Shown: in pieces, positions 53,778 to 61,705 of the stretch
Layout of the letters: each line of letters opens with the position of its first letter
Position numbering within the stretch: the stretch's first letter is position 1
Translations under genes and position numbers: made by a program
Notes under the pieces: model-generated
The model's input: the letters and a program-made list of their open reading frames with translations, nothing else
The model's database searches: none
What the model was told of the DNA's origin: nothing
From: Streptomyces caniferus
Lineage (GTDB): Bacteria; Actinomycetota; Actinomycetes; Streptomycetales; Streptomycetaceae
NCBI RefSeq assembly: GCF_009811555.1
Contig: NZ_BLIN01000005.1
Coordinates: forward strand, 2,489,501 to 2,553,500
Direction: 5' to 3'
DNA length: 64,000 nt

Positions 53778-55181
53778 TCAGGAGCAGCCCGTGCGGGCCC
53801 CCGTGTGCAGGGCGAGTGCGGTGTTCGGGCCCAGCGTCGCGGTGAAGCGTCCTGAGTCGTCCACCGTCACCGCCCGGCCGCTCTGCACATCGCAGTAGCC
53901 GCCGGCCGGCAGCGCGGTCTGGAAGGTGCGGCTGAGGGTGGTGGTCTCATGGTTGATCACCACGAAGCCGTTGCTGCCACGGCCGAAGGCGATGGCGTCG
54001 GCGCCGTTGTCCCACCAGTGGGTGACGGCACCGCCGCGCACGGCGTTGCGGAAGGCCACCATGCTGGCGACCTCGGGCCACTTGTGCTGGCACTTCCAGC
54101 CGTCCTGCCAGCAGGCGTTCACCTTTCCCCCGTTGGGCGGCCCGGCGTCCCGGTCGGTGAACTCGTAGCCGGAGTGGACGTCCGGTGAGCCGTAGGGCCA
54201 GGCCAGCATGAAGACATGGGCGAGGGTGTAGTCGGCGCCGTCCTTGTAGGTGAGGGTGTCGCCGCCGCGCTCGGTGTCGTGGTTGTCGACGAAGACCGCG
54301 GCTCCGGCGGACGGGAGGTAGCCCCAGCCCTCGCCGTAGTTCTTGAGGTAGGCGAGGTTCTCGTCCCGGAAGACCCGCTTGAGGTCGCGGGCGTAGCGGA
54401 ACTCCTGTACGTCGCCGGTGCCTTGGTACTCGGCCGGGGAGACGGCCTCGCCCGCGCCGTAGATGGCCTCCTGCTTCCAGTAGGCGTGCGGATCGCTCAG
54501 CCGGCTCTTGATGTCGGCGAGGTCGTCGGCCGGGATGTGCTTGGCGGCGTCGATACGGAAGCCGTCGACGCCCAGGGACAGCAGGTCGTCGAGGTAGGCG
54601 GCGATCCGGCCGCGGACGTACGGCTCGCCGGTGTCGAGGTCGGCGAGACCGACGAGTTCGCAGTGCTGGACGTTCCAGCGGTCGGCGTAGTTCGAGACGG
54701 GTGCCGTGCAGTCGTCGAAGTCGAAGACCGAGTAGGTGCCCGGGTAGTCGTACTTGGTGTACGAGGAGCCGCCCGTGCCCGTACCGGAGCCGGACGCCAT
54801 GTGGTTGATGACGGTGTCGACAACGACCTTGACGCCCGCGCCGTGGCAGGCGGCGACCATGTCCGCGAACGCCGTACGGTCGCCGAGCCGCCCGGCGATC
54901 CGGTAGCCGACCGGCTGGTACGAGGTCCACCACTGCGGTCCCTGGATGTGCTCCTGGGGCGGCGACACCTGGACGTAGCCGTATCCGGCCGGGCCCAGAC
55001 TGCTGCGGCACTCCGCGGCGACCGAGTCGTAGCGCCACTCGAAGAGGACGGCGGTGACGTCCTTGGCGCCGGGCGGAGCGGCCGCCGCCGGCTGCGGCAT
55101 CAGGACGGCCGCCGCGCCCGCCACGAGGGCGAGGGCGGCAGCCGCGGGTCTGCGGGCGGCGTTTCTGATCCGGTGGAGCAC
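53778..55181 (-). CDS. aml: Secreted alpha-amylase (GH13)
   Basis: 467 aa. The signal peptide ([26 protein letters not shown]) is followed by a streptomycete-type alpha-amylase: [45 protein letters not shown] (region I), [11 protein letters not shown] (nucleophile Asp), GEAVS (acid/base Glu) and [11 protein letters not shown] (transition-state Asp). No starch-binding CBM20 follows, so it is the short catalytic form. AGGAGG precedes the GTG start. CTTGCA repeats upstream point to MalR control, with maltose induction and glucose repression expected. Confidence 0.96.
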   Translation of the reverse strand: MLHRIRNAARRPAAAALALVAGAAAVLMPQPAAAAPPGAKDVTAVLFEWRYDSVAAECRSSLGPAGYGYVQVSPPQEHIQGPQWWTSYQPVGYRIAGRLGDRTAFADMVAACHGAGVKVVVDTVINHMASGSGTGTGGSSYTKYDYPGTYSVFDFDDCTAPVSNYADRWNVQHCELVGLADLDTGEPYVRGRIAAYLDDLLSLGVDGFRIDAAKHIPADDLADIKSRLSDPHAYWKQEAIYGAGEAVSPAEYQGTGDVQEFRYARDLKRVFRDENLAYLKNYGEGWGYLPSAGAAVFVDNHDTERGGDTLTYKDGADYTLAHVFMLAWPYGSPDVHSGYEFTDRDAGPPNGGKVNACWQDGWKCQHKWPEVASMVAFRNAVRGGAVTHWWDNGADAIAFGRGSNGFVVINHETTTLSRTFQTALPAGGYCDVQSGRAVTVDDSGRFTATLGPNTALALHTGARTGCS

Positions 55182-55610
55182 GGTTCCTCCTGAGGGGGTG
55201 GAGTGACCTTGCTCGGCAACGCGCCGTGCCCGGAAGGCCGTTGAAAGGCGCCGGTGGGGGCGACGGCGCCGGTGTTGCTGACGGTTCTAGCCGCCGGAAC
55301 CAGTTGCTGCAAGACCTTACGCAAGACATTGCAAGGGTGTTACGTTCCCTGACGAGCGCCGGTCCGGCCGACCGGAGGCCCGCCCTGCGGGTCCACGCGC
55401 CCGGACGGCCGGACCGGCGCGCCAAGCGGCTCTCCGTGCAGGCGGTCTCCTCGGCATGCGCCTGGCAGGTGAGGGCCGGCCCCCGTCACTCCGGGCGCAT
55501 ATGTCGCGGGTGACGGCGCGCCAGGGACCTCGGCGCGCGTTCGCGGGGGTGAGCAGGCGGGGAGCAGACAGGATCCCGACGCCGGGGCCGGGATCCGCGA
55601 TGCGGTCTCC
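55182..55610. other. Amylase promoter region
   Basis: 429 bases between the amylase start and the DUF6801 stop. The CTTGCA repeats (55308-55335) are the only clear element. The remainder toward 55610 shows no gene. Confidence 0.6.
55308..55335 (-). promoter_or_regulatory. MalR-type CTTGCA repeats upstream of the alpha-amylase gene
   Basis: On the minus strand CTTGCA (55335-55330), CTTGCG (55325-55320) and CTTGCA (55313-55308) recur, the last followed by GCAAC to give the palindrome TTGCAGCAA. Such direct repeats are the recognised operator motif of streptomycete amylase genes and the MalR regulator, whose gene is at the right edge of this window. Confidence 0.75.
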
Positions 55611-56531
55611 TCAGCGGCTGTCGGCGGCGCGGCGCCGGCTCCTGCGCCACGAGCCGATCCAGAAGGCGACGGCGCCCGCGACAAGAGCGCCGACGATCGG
55701 CAGAACCAGGTCCCGGGTGTCCTGGCCGGTGGTCGCGGTGTCACCCGTCGCCGCACCGTGGGCCGCGGACGAGGTCCGCTCAGGTGTGACGCCCGAGGCC
55801 GTCGCACCCTTGGCGTTCGTGCCCGAGGTGCCGGACGTGGCCGAGGTACCGGACGGGCCCGAAGTGCCGGACGTGGCCGAAGTGCCGGACGTGGCCGAGC
55901 GGGTGGCCTTCCCCTTCCCCGTGATCTCGAACGACCCCACGACGTTCTTCTGCCCGGCGTTCAGCCTGCAGCGCACGTCGGCCTGGCCCAGAACGCCGCC
56001 GCCGGCCTTCTTCCCGACGACGTGCAGGGAGATGTCGCCGACGGTGATCCGCGCGATGCCCGGCCGGCTGAAAGTGAGAGCGGGCGCGGCGCCGGTCGCC
56101 GCGACCGTGAAGGAACCGGACGCCGGGATGCCGGTCTTGGTGATGCCGAGGGGAACGCTGATGCGCCTGTCGCCCTGCGGCGCGGACACGCCGACCTTCG
56201 CGGCCACCGTGCCCTCGACGGTCCTCACACCGAACAAGCGGAGCTTCGCCGTGAGATCCGCGTCCACTGTCGTCCGCGCACCGATGGCGAATTTCCGGCT
56301 GGCTTCGTGGACCCTGACCGACTCCGGAATATCCGCATCGATCTTTACCATTAGCGGCTGGTTTTTGATCACCGGCACTTTGCAGGTGTACTTCATTGTG
56401 CGAGAAGCCGGTTGTGCGGCCGCGGTGCCGGCTCCGGAAACTCCCACGATTCCGACGGCGGCCCCTAATGCCGTCACCACCCCAAGGGCGGTCCTCACCC
56501 TTGGCTTTCCCGTCCTGCGCCTGGCAGCCAA
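55611..56531 (-). CDS. DUF6801 secreted protein with C-terminal membrane anchor
   Basis: 306 aa. An Arg-rich N-terminus and hydrophobic signal (VRTALGVVTALGAAVGIVGVSGAGTAAA) lead a beta-rich DUF6801 domain beginning MKYTCKVPVIKNQPLMVKI. A Ser/Thr/Gly low-complexity linker with GTSATSGTSG repeats follows, then a membrane helix (LVLPIVGALVAGAVAFWIG) and a basic tail (SWRRSRRRAADSR). It is probably displayed on the cell surface; the function is unknown. The TTG start at 56531 follows GGGGGTG and lies inside the end of the NACHT gene. Confidence 0.8.
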   Translation of the reverse strand: MAARRRTGKPRVRTALGVVTALGAAVGIVGVSGAGTAAAQPASRTMKYTCKVPVIKNQPLMVKIDADIPESVRVHEASRKFAIGARTTVDADLTAKLRLFGVRTVEGTVAAKVGVSAPQGDRRISVPLGITKTGIPASGSFTVAATGAAPALTFSRPGIARITVGDISLHVVGKKAGGGVLGQADVRCRLNAGQKNVVGSFEITGKGKATRSATSGTSATSGTSGPSGTSATSGTSGTNAKGATASGVTPERTSSAAHGAATGDTATTGQDTRDLVLPIVGALVAGAVAFWIGSWRRSRRRAADSR

Positions 56532-59476
56532 TTGGCACCCCCGTGAGTTGTTCCGCCGTGTGTCCCATCGGGACGCGAACGGCGGGTGTTACCGGAATCA
56601 AGACGCCCTTCTGGTCGCGGACGGTTCCCGGTATGTTCCGGGTCCGCCCTGCCCGGTGAACCCGATCGGCGAAAGGCGTGGTGCGGCTGGGAAACCTGGG
56701 TCAGGTGGTCTTGGAGTCGCGCATGGCGGAATTGGTAGACCGCGCCGGCCTGGCGCAATACACCTCGCCGGTGAGCGTCGTCCAGGAAAGCGATCACTGC
56801 CCAGGGCAGTCGGCCTGTCAGCGGCAACCACATACGCGACAGGGCCACCCACTGGCCCCAAGCGGTGAAACTCAGCCCGTATCCGAGCCCGCCCCCGAAC
56901 GCCGCCTCGATCCCGAACACGAGCCCGGCCAGGAGCCCGCGGACAGGCCCGGGCATGAGCACGCCGACAGGGCCGGAGAGGAGCCCGAAGCCGAGCCCGG
57001 CCGGGATCCCGATCACGAGCATCCACACGAGCATGTGGAAGACCACGTTCTTGCGGTTCGTGCTCAACAGTTCCGAGGCGCTGACCGCGGATCCGATCTC
57101 GATGGGAGCTTCCAGCCAGGCCATGATGCCGAGTACCAGTCCGGCACCGAGCCCGAGTTCGAGCGGGAACAGGATGGCGCCCAGGAGCCCGCCGTCTAGT
57201 CCGTCGTCGAACCCCAGCGGCGCGACCAGGCACCTGTCCAGGAACACCAGCACGAGCGCGAACAGGAGCCCGAACCCGAGGCCCAGCAGGGACCTGGGGA
57301 GGAACGTGTCACGCGTCTGTCTGGTCCCGCCGAAGATCTGCAGGCGTACGCGCGACGGCTCACGTGGGGCGCCCCCGGACACGAAGCCGTACACGAATCC
57401 GAAGACCAGCCCGGCGAGGAGCCCGTGCAGGAGCCCGACCGCGAGGCCCCGGCCGAGTGCGAACCCGAGGCCGTGCTCGGTCGCGAGCAGGTCCACGGGG
57501 AGGTTCCCGATCCCGGTCGTCACCCCGAAGGCCAGTGCGGCCAGGAACCCGACGACGAGCATGCGCGAGGAAAGGCGCATGGTGGTGCCCAGTTCCCACC
57601 AGGCGAGGTCGCGGGTGTCGAGCTCGTGCAGGTGCGCGGCGAGGTAGCCGAGCCAGCGCTGGGCGCGTTCGGGGTGCCGGCGGCGGCGACGGCTGGTGCC
57701 GCGGCCGGTCGGTGTGGGGTCGTAGACGGCGGGGATGAAGGCTGCCAGGAGGTGCTCCTGCAGGGCTTCCGGGGAGGCGAACTTCCGGACGTCCAGAAGG
57801 TCTGAGGGCCGGCGCCCGGGAGTGCCTCGGTAGACGGTGCGGGCCAGGGCGACCATCAGCGGGGTCGCGAACACCTGGGCGAGGTTCGCCGCGCCCGGAC
57901 CGTCCGGCTCTTCACGCAGCCGGGCCAGGACCGGCTGCCACGCGGTACTGTCCTCGCCGCCCTCTCTGACCGGCCGGCTGCCCCGGTGCAGGTAGTCGGC
58001 GTAGTCGTCCACGGTGAGGTCCGCCAGCTCGATGACGGCGGCTTCGGTGAGCACGCCGTTGTCCTCCACGACCCGGCTGTACTCCGCGGGGCGGGTGGTG
58101 AGGAGCAGCGGCATCGTGGTGCGGTTGAGCGCTCGGAGCGCCGCACCGTGGAGGCCGCTTGCGATCTCGTCGAAACCGTCGAGAACAGGAAGGATCTTGT
58201 CCTCGTCGAGCAGGAGACCGGCCAGGTTCCCCCGCTTCCCGGCGGGAGCGTCCAGGAAGGGGTAGTCGCGCACGAGTTGGCCGCACAGCCAGTCGTCCAG
58301 TGAGGTGGTGACCGGATCCCATGACCCCAGACCGAAGATCACCGGCACCCGGTCGCCGGCGGCGCGGGCCTTCAGCCGGTCGAGGACGAAACGCAGCGTC
58401 AGGACCGTCTTGCCCGACCCGGCCTCCCCCAGCACGACCAGCCGACGGGACGGAACGGACTCGTAGACCTCCACGATCCGGTCGAGCCGACCGTCCAGCG
58501 GGAGGGGCTCCGCGACCGTCCCGAACGGGGCTCGGCGGATATTGGCCCAGTGATCGAACACATTCCGCTCGGTGCACCCGAAGCGCACGGCGAGCGGGGA
58601 CGGGTCCCCCACCCGCTGCCACCGCCCCTCGCGACGCCATTGCTCAGACACCTCGCGGGCAAGCTTCCCGGCCGCCTCCCGCACCTCCGGCGCATCGTCC
58701 GGCTCCGGTGTTTCCGGCCGCGGAGGCGACAGCTGCGGGAGCTGGGTGAGCCGGTCGGCATCGGCCGGCAGGCCGATCAGATCGTTGAGTGCGCTGATCC
58801 GGTCCGGAGCGAGGCGGTACCAGCGCTTCACCTGGCTCGCCGCGAACCTGCCGAGCCCGTCGAACCGGTGATGCTCGCTGACCACCCCGATCACGTACCC
58901 GCCGCTCCACACCGCGGCCCCCGACATCCCCTCCCAAGGGGAACGGTCCGGCTCGGGGTCGTACTCAGGAGGCGCCACGGAGATCTCCAGGCTCCCCGCG
59001 CGCAGGTACGACAACGGTGTGGTCGTGCCGCGCGCGTGGTGCGAATCCCGGTACCACGGGGGATCGTCACGGTCCGTCGACGCACTGTCGAGGCGCAGCC
59101 GGAACCGTGGAAAACCCAGCGCTTCGCACTCCACGGGCTGCGTGATCGCGGCGAACCGCACCGGCCGGACCTCGGCGGCGCCCGGTCCGCCCGCGCTCGT
59201 GTCCCTCGCGATCCTGAGCACCGCGATGTCCATCGCCGCGTCCGCCCAGACCGGCTCGCCGGACACCTCCGTCGTGCCACCGTCCTCGGTGAAGAAACGC
59301 AGCCGTACGGAGACCGCGTCACTCACCACATGCGCGGCGGTGAGCACCGCATGCCCACTCACCTGGTAGCCCGACCCACGCCGCCCCGGGCCCGCCCGCC
59401 GCGTGGTGAGGACCTGGACCACCCGCCCCGCGTCGAGCCCGTCCGGCTCGGCAGCCCTGCCGCCCGCGGGATTCAT
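56495..59476 (-). CDS. Trypsin-like protease/NACHT NTPase/multi-TM fusion (conflict-system STAND protein)
   Basis: 993 aa. Residues 1-215 are a trypsin-like protease with the complete triad His49 (TAAHVV), Asp83 (MDIAVLRI) and Ser185 (WEGMSGAAVW). Residues about 345-560 are a NACHT-type STAND NTPase: Walker A GEAGSGKT at 350-357, Walker B ILPVLDGFDEI at 428-438, and a TTRPAEY sensor. From about 640 to 890 come many Gly-rich membrane helices, then the family-typical VYQFRHARLQDHL. Related NTPase proteins act in abortive defence against phage. The ATG overlaps the upstream trypco2 stop (ATGA). After LTQV the last ~65 codons lose G/C third-position bias and overlap the next gene, so the native stop may have been lost. 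Confidence 0.9.
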   Translation of the reverse strand: MNPAGGRAAEPDGLDAGRVVQVLTTRRAGPGRRGSGYQVSGHAVLTAAHVVSDAVSVRLRFFTEDGGTTEVSGEPVWADAAMDIAVLRIARDTSAGGPGAAEVRPVRFAAITQPVECEALGFPRFRLRLDSASTDRDDPPWYRDSHHARGTTTPLSYLRAGSLEISVAPPEYDPEPDRSPWEGMSGAAVWSGGYVIGVVSEHHRFDGLGRFAASQVKRWYRLAPDRISALNDLIGLPADADRLTQLPQLSPPRPETPEPDDAPEVREAAGKLAREVSEQWRREGRWQRVGDPSPLAVRFGCTERNVFDHWANIRRAPFGTVAEPLPLDGRLDRIVEVYESVPSRRLVVLGEAGSGKTVLTLRFVLDRLKARAAGDRVPVIFGLGSWDPVTTSLDDWLCGQLVRDYPFLDAPAGKRGNLAGLLLDEDKILPVLDGFDEIASGLHGAALRALNRTTMPLLLTTRPAEYSRVVEDNGVLTEAAVIELADLTVDDYADYLHRGSRPVREGGEDSTAWQPVLARLREEPDGPGAANLAQVFATPLMVALARTVYRGTPGRRPSDLLDVRKFASPEALQEHLLAAFIPAVYDPTPTGRGTSRRRRRHPERAQRWLGYLAAHLHELDTRDLAWWELGTTMRLSSRMLVVGFLAALAFGVTTGIGNLPVDLLATEHGLGFALGRGLAVGLLHGLLAGLVFGFVYGFVSGGAPREPSRVRLQIFGGTRQTRDTFLPRSLLGLGFGLLFALVLVFLDRCLVAPLGFDDGLDGGLLGAILFPLELGLGAGLVLGIMAWLEAPIEIGSAVSASELLSTNRKNVVFHMLVWMLVIGIPAGLGFGLLSGPVGVLMPGPVRGLLAGLVFGIEAAFGGGLGYGLSFTAWGQWVALSRMWLPLTGRLPWAVIAFLDDAHRRGVLRQAGAVYQFRHARLQDHLTQVSQPHHAFRRSGSPGRADPEHTGNRPRPEGRLDSGNTRRSRPDGTHGGTTHGGANWLPGAGRESQG

Positions 59477-59772
59477 TGCTCGTTTTTGCCGGAGATTCCG
59501 GAGACGTACGCCGGGTTGCCCGACCGTGTGAGGGTCGGCTGCAAGGCCAGCGTGATGCGCTGGGTCGAGGTGGCGCCGACCGTCGCGTCCGCACCGGACT
59601 CCACCACCCAGAACCGCACCTTCGCCCCCGCGTGCCCGGTCCGCTCCAGAGCGACCGACACCTCCAGCTCGATCGTCCCCAATTCGAAGCGCAGCGCCGC
59701 ACCTTCCGCCGCGACGACCGCCTCCTCCAACTCCTCCCGCAGATCCCTGATCACACTGGCCAGCTCGATCAC
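59473..59772 (-). CDS. Trypco2 (trypsin-co-occurring domain 2) family protein
   Basis: 99 aa. VIELASVIRDLREELEEAVVAAEGAALRFELGTIELEVSVALER matches the Trypco2 domain, a small module encoded beside trypsin-like/NTPase conflict proteins. The amphipathic first helix and beta-hairpin suggest a protein-protein adaptor, possibly a sensor or substrate for the protease. The GTG at 59772 follows AAGGGG; the frame upstream is open but lacks conservation-like sequence. The stop overlaps the start of the trypsin-NACHT gene, so they are translated as one unit. Confidence 0.85.
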   Translation of the reverse strand: MIELASVIRDLREELEEAVVAAEGAALRFELGTIELEVSVALERTGHAGAKVRFWVVESGADATVGATSTQRITLALQPTLTRSGNPAYVSGISGKNEQ

Positions 59773-59887
59773 TGCACGCCCCTTCGCCCCGGGCTCACCA
59801 CCGGTAACCGGTCGGTCACCGAGGACTTTAGTCCCGCCATGCGGGCGCTGGCCGCCTATCACCACCAATCCCCTGGGAAATCCTCCT

Positions 59888-60409
59888 CTACAGGTCGAGT
59901 TCGGCACGGACCACCTTGCCCACCGGGACCCGGTCGAGCACCGTCCAGCGGGTGGCGAGCGCGGCCACCAGCAGCAGGCCGCGGCCGGTTTCGGAGTCGG
60001 GTGGCGGGGGCGCGCACGTGCCGGGGTCGGGCGGGCGCTTCTCGGTGCGGGTGTCGGCGACCTCGATCCGCAGGGTGCCGGGGCGCGCCGAGCCCGGCAT
60101 GCGCATCAGGCGCAGCTCGAAGTCCCGGCCGGGCACCCGGCCATGGGTCGCCGCGTTGGCGGCCAGTTCGCCGACGATCAGGGCGACGGCCTCGGACACC
60201 TCGCCGCCGTACGGGAAGCCCCAGACGTCGAGCTGCTGGAGCGCGAGGTAGCGGGCGAGCCGGGCGCCCCGCCGGGTGGAGCTGAAGCGCTGGGTGAACG
60301 TACGTACGGTGACGGGGGTGCGGGCGCCGCCGCCCGGGGTGAGCTGACTGTGCATGCGGGCAACGCTGCTGGTCGGCCCGCTCGCCGACCAGGTACCCGA
60401 CTCGTACAC
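59888..60409 (-). CDS. HATPase_c anti-sigma-like ATP-binding protein
   Basis: 173 aa. GHKL-type ATPase motifs: ALIVGELAANAATHG (N box), LRIEVADT (G1 box) and SETGRGLLLVAALATRWTV (G2 box). Streptomycetes carry many such SpoIIAB/RsbW-like proteins; several sit beside XRE-DUF5753/DUF397 pairs in WhiJ- or AbaA-type developmental cassettes, which matches the divergent genes here. The start is uncertain: the GTG at 60409 keeps G/C-biased codons, and the ATG at 60355 is the alternative. Confidence 0.85.
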   Translation of the reverse strand: MYESGTWSASGPTSSVARMHSQLTPGGGARTPVTVRTFTQRFSSTRRGARLARYLALQQLDVWGFPYGGEVSEAVALIVGELAANAATHGRVPGRDFELRLMRMPGSARPGTLRIEVADTRTEKRPPDPGTCAPPPPDSETGRGLLLVAALATRWTVLDRVPVGKVVRAELDL

Positions 60410-60505
60410 CCGGAACTGTACGAGTCCGGAGTGTGGACGGGACGAGTAACGGGGCGTAACGATGGGTGACTTGCGGGGTCGGACCAGTGACTGCGGAGCA
60501 CCGAC

Positions 60506-61363
60506 ATGGAAGACACCATCACCACCACCCTCACCGACCGCTACGACGGCGGCGGCGAACCCGAACCGTCCGACAGCCTGCGCATCTTCGGGGCCGTGTA
60601 CCAGGCACTACGGGAGAAGGCCGGGTTCACCCAGGAGTCCCTGGCGCCGGAGATCCAGTACTCGTCGCACTACATCGCCTCGGTGGAGCAGGGGCGGCGG
60701 CTGCCGTCGAAGACGTTCGTCGAGCGTTCGGAGGAGGCGTTGGACGCGGGTGGGGTGCTGCGGAAGGCGGCCAAGCGGCTGTCACGGCAGCGCGGGCTGG
60801 CGTCCTGGTTCCGGATGTGGGCCGAGCTGGAGAAGGAAGCGGTGAGTCTCAGCACCTACGAATGCCGCCTGGTCCCCGGCCTGTTACAGACCGAGGCGTA
60901 CGCGCGGACGCTGTTCGAGCAGCGCTTGCCCCTGCTGACCGATGAACAGGTCGAGGTCCAGGTCACGGCCCGGCTGGACCGGCAGCGGCTGCTGGCCGAG
61001 CGGCAGAACACCGCCTTCAGCTTCATCATCGACGAGCACGTCTTCCAGCGCCGGACCGGCGGCACGGAGGCCGCACGGGGGCTGATCGACCACGTGCTGG
61101 AACGGACCGCGCTGCGGAACGTCGAGCTACAGGTGATGCCGCTGGAGCGGGAGGTGCACGCGGGCATGAACGGGCCGATGCAACTGCTGGAGACCGAGGA
61201 GAACCAGCGGTTCTGCTACTGCGAGGGGCAGGAGAGCGGCCAGTTCATCGCCGACCCGAAGACCGTCACCACCCTCCATATGCGCTATGCGAAACTGCGG
61301 TCACAGGCCCTCACCCCCGACGACTCCCGGGGCCTGTTGACGAGGATGCGAGGAGCGCTATGA
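60506..61363 (+). CDS. XRE-family DNA-binding protein with DUF5753 (WhiJ/Scr1-like)
   Basis: 285 aa. An N-terminal helix-turn-helix (LREKAGFTQESLAPEIQYSSHYIASVEQGRRLPS) is followed by the DUF5753 domain (LEKEAVSLSTYECRLVPGLLQTEAYARTLFEQ ... RLDRQRLLAERQNTAFSFIIDEHVFQRR). These regulators work with a small DUF397 protein; related pairs control development or act like toxin-antitoxin systems. The DUF397 partner overlaps by ATGA. The divergent ATPase completes a WhiJ-like cassette. Confidence 0.93.
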   Translation: MEDTITTTLTDRYDGGGEPEPSDSLRIFGAVYQALREKAGFTQESLAPEIQYSSHYIASVEQGRRLPSKTFVERSEEALDAGGVLRKAAKRLSRQRGLASWFRMWAELEKEAVSLSTYECRLVPGLLQTEAYARTLFEQRLPLLTDEQVEVQVTARLDRQRLLAERQNTAFSFIIDEHVFQRRTGGTEAARGLIDHVLERTALRNVELQVMPLEREVHAGMNGPMQLLETEENQRFCYCEGQESGQFIADPKTVTTLHMRYAKLRSQALTPDDSRGLLTRMRGAL

Positions 61364-61623
61364 GGACCGGCGGCGAACTGGCGTGGTTCAAGAGCAGCTA
61401 CAGCGGCAGCTCCGGCGACAGCTGCGTGGAGATCGCCCTCTCCTGGCGGAAGTCCAGCTACAGCGGCGACTCAAGTGGCGACTGCGTCGAGATCGCCGCC
61501 TGCCCCACCACCGTCCACGTCCGCGACTCCAAGGACAAGGGCGGGCCGCAGCTCGCCGTGCCCGCCCCGGCCTGGGCGGAGTTCGTGGCGTACGCGGTAA
61601 GGCGGGGCCACCGGGCGGGCTGA
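61360..61623 (+). CDS. DUF397 partner protein with duplicated N-terminal motif
   Basis: 87 aa. The DUF397 motif occurs twice in tandem: LAWFKSSYSGSSGDSCVEIA and LSWRKSSYSGDSSGDCVEIA, then VHVRDSKDKGGPQLAVPAPAWAEFVAYA. Normal members have one SSYS...CVEVA unit, so this one carries an internal duplication of about 20 residues. The ATG overlaps the stop of the XRE-DUF5753 gene, implying coupled translation and partnership. Confidence 0.92.
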   Translation: MRTGGELAWFKSSYSGSSGDSCVEIALSWRKSSYSGDSSGDCVEIAACPTTVHVRDSKDKGGPQLAVPAPAWAEFVAYAVRRGHRAG

Positions 61624-61705
61624 GTGCCGGCCGACCCGTCGCGGCGGTTCACCTGTCCCTGACCCGAGTGGTACGCCGGGTGCCGCCGTGGATGAAGATG
61701 AGCAC

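Noticed and set aside
56724..56740. TGGCGGAATTGGTAGAC on the plus strand, identical to the 5' part of a bacterial tRNA-Leu
   Set aside because: The rest does not fold into a tRNA. On the minus strand these bases encode VYQFRHA, a motif typical of the end of NACHT proteins, so the match is a coding coincidence.
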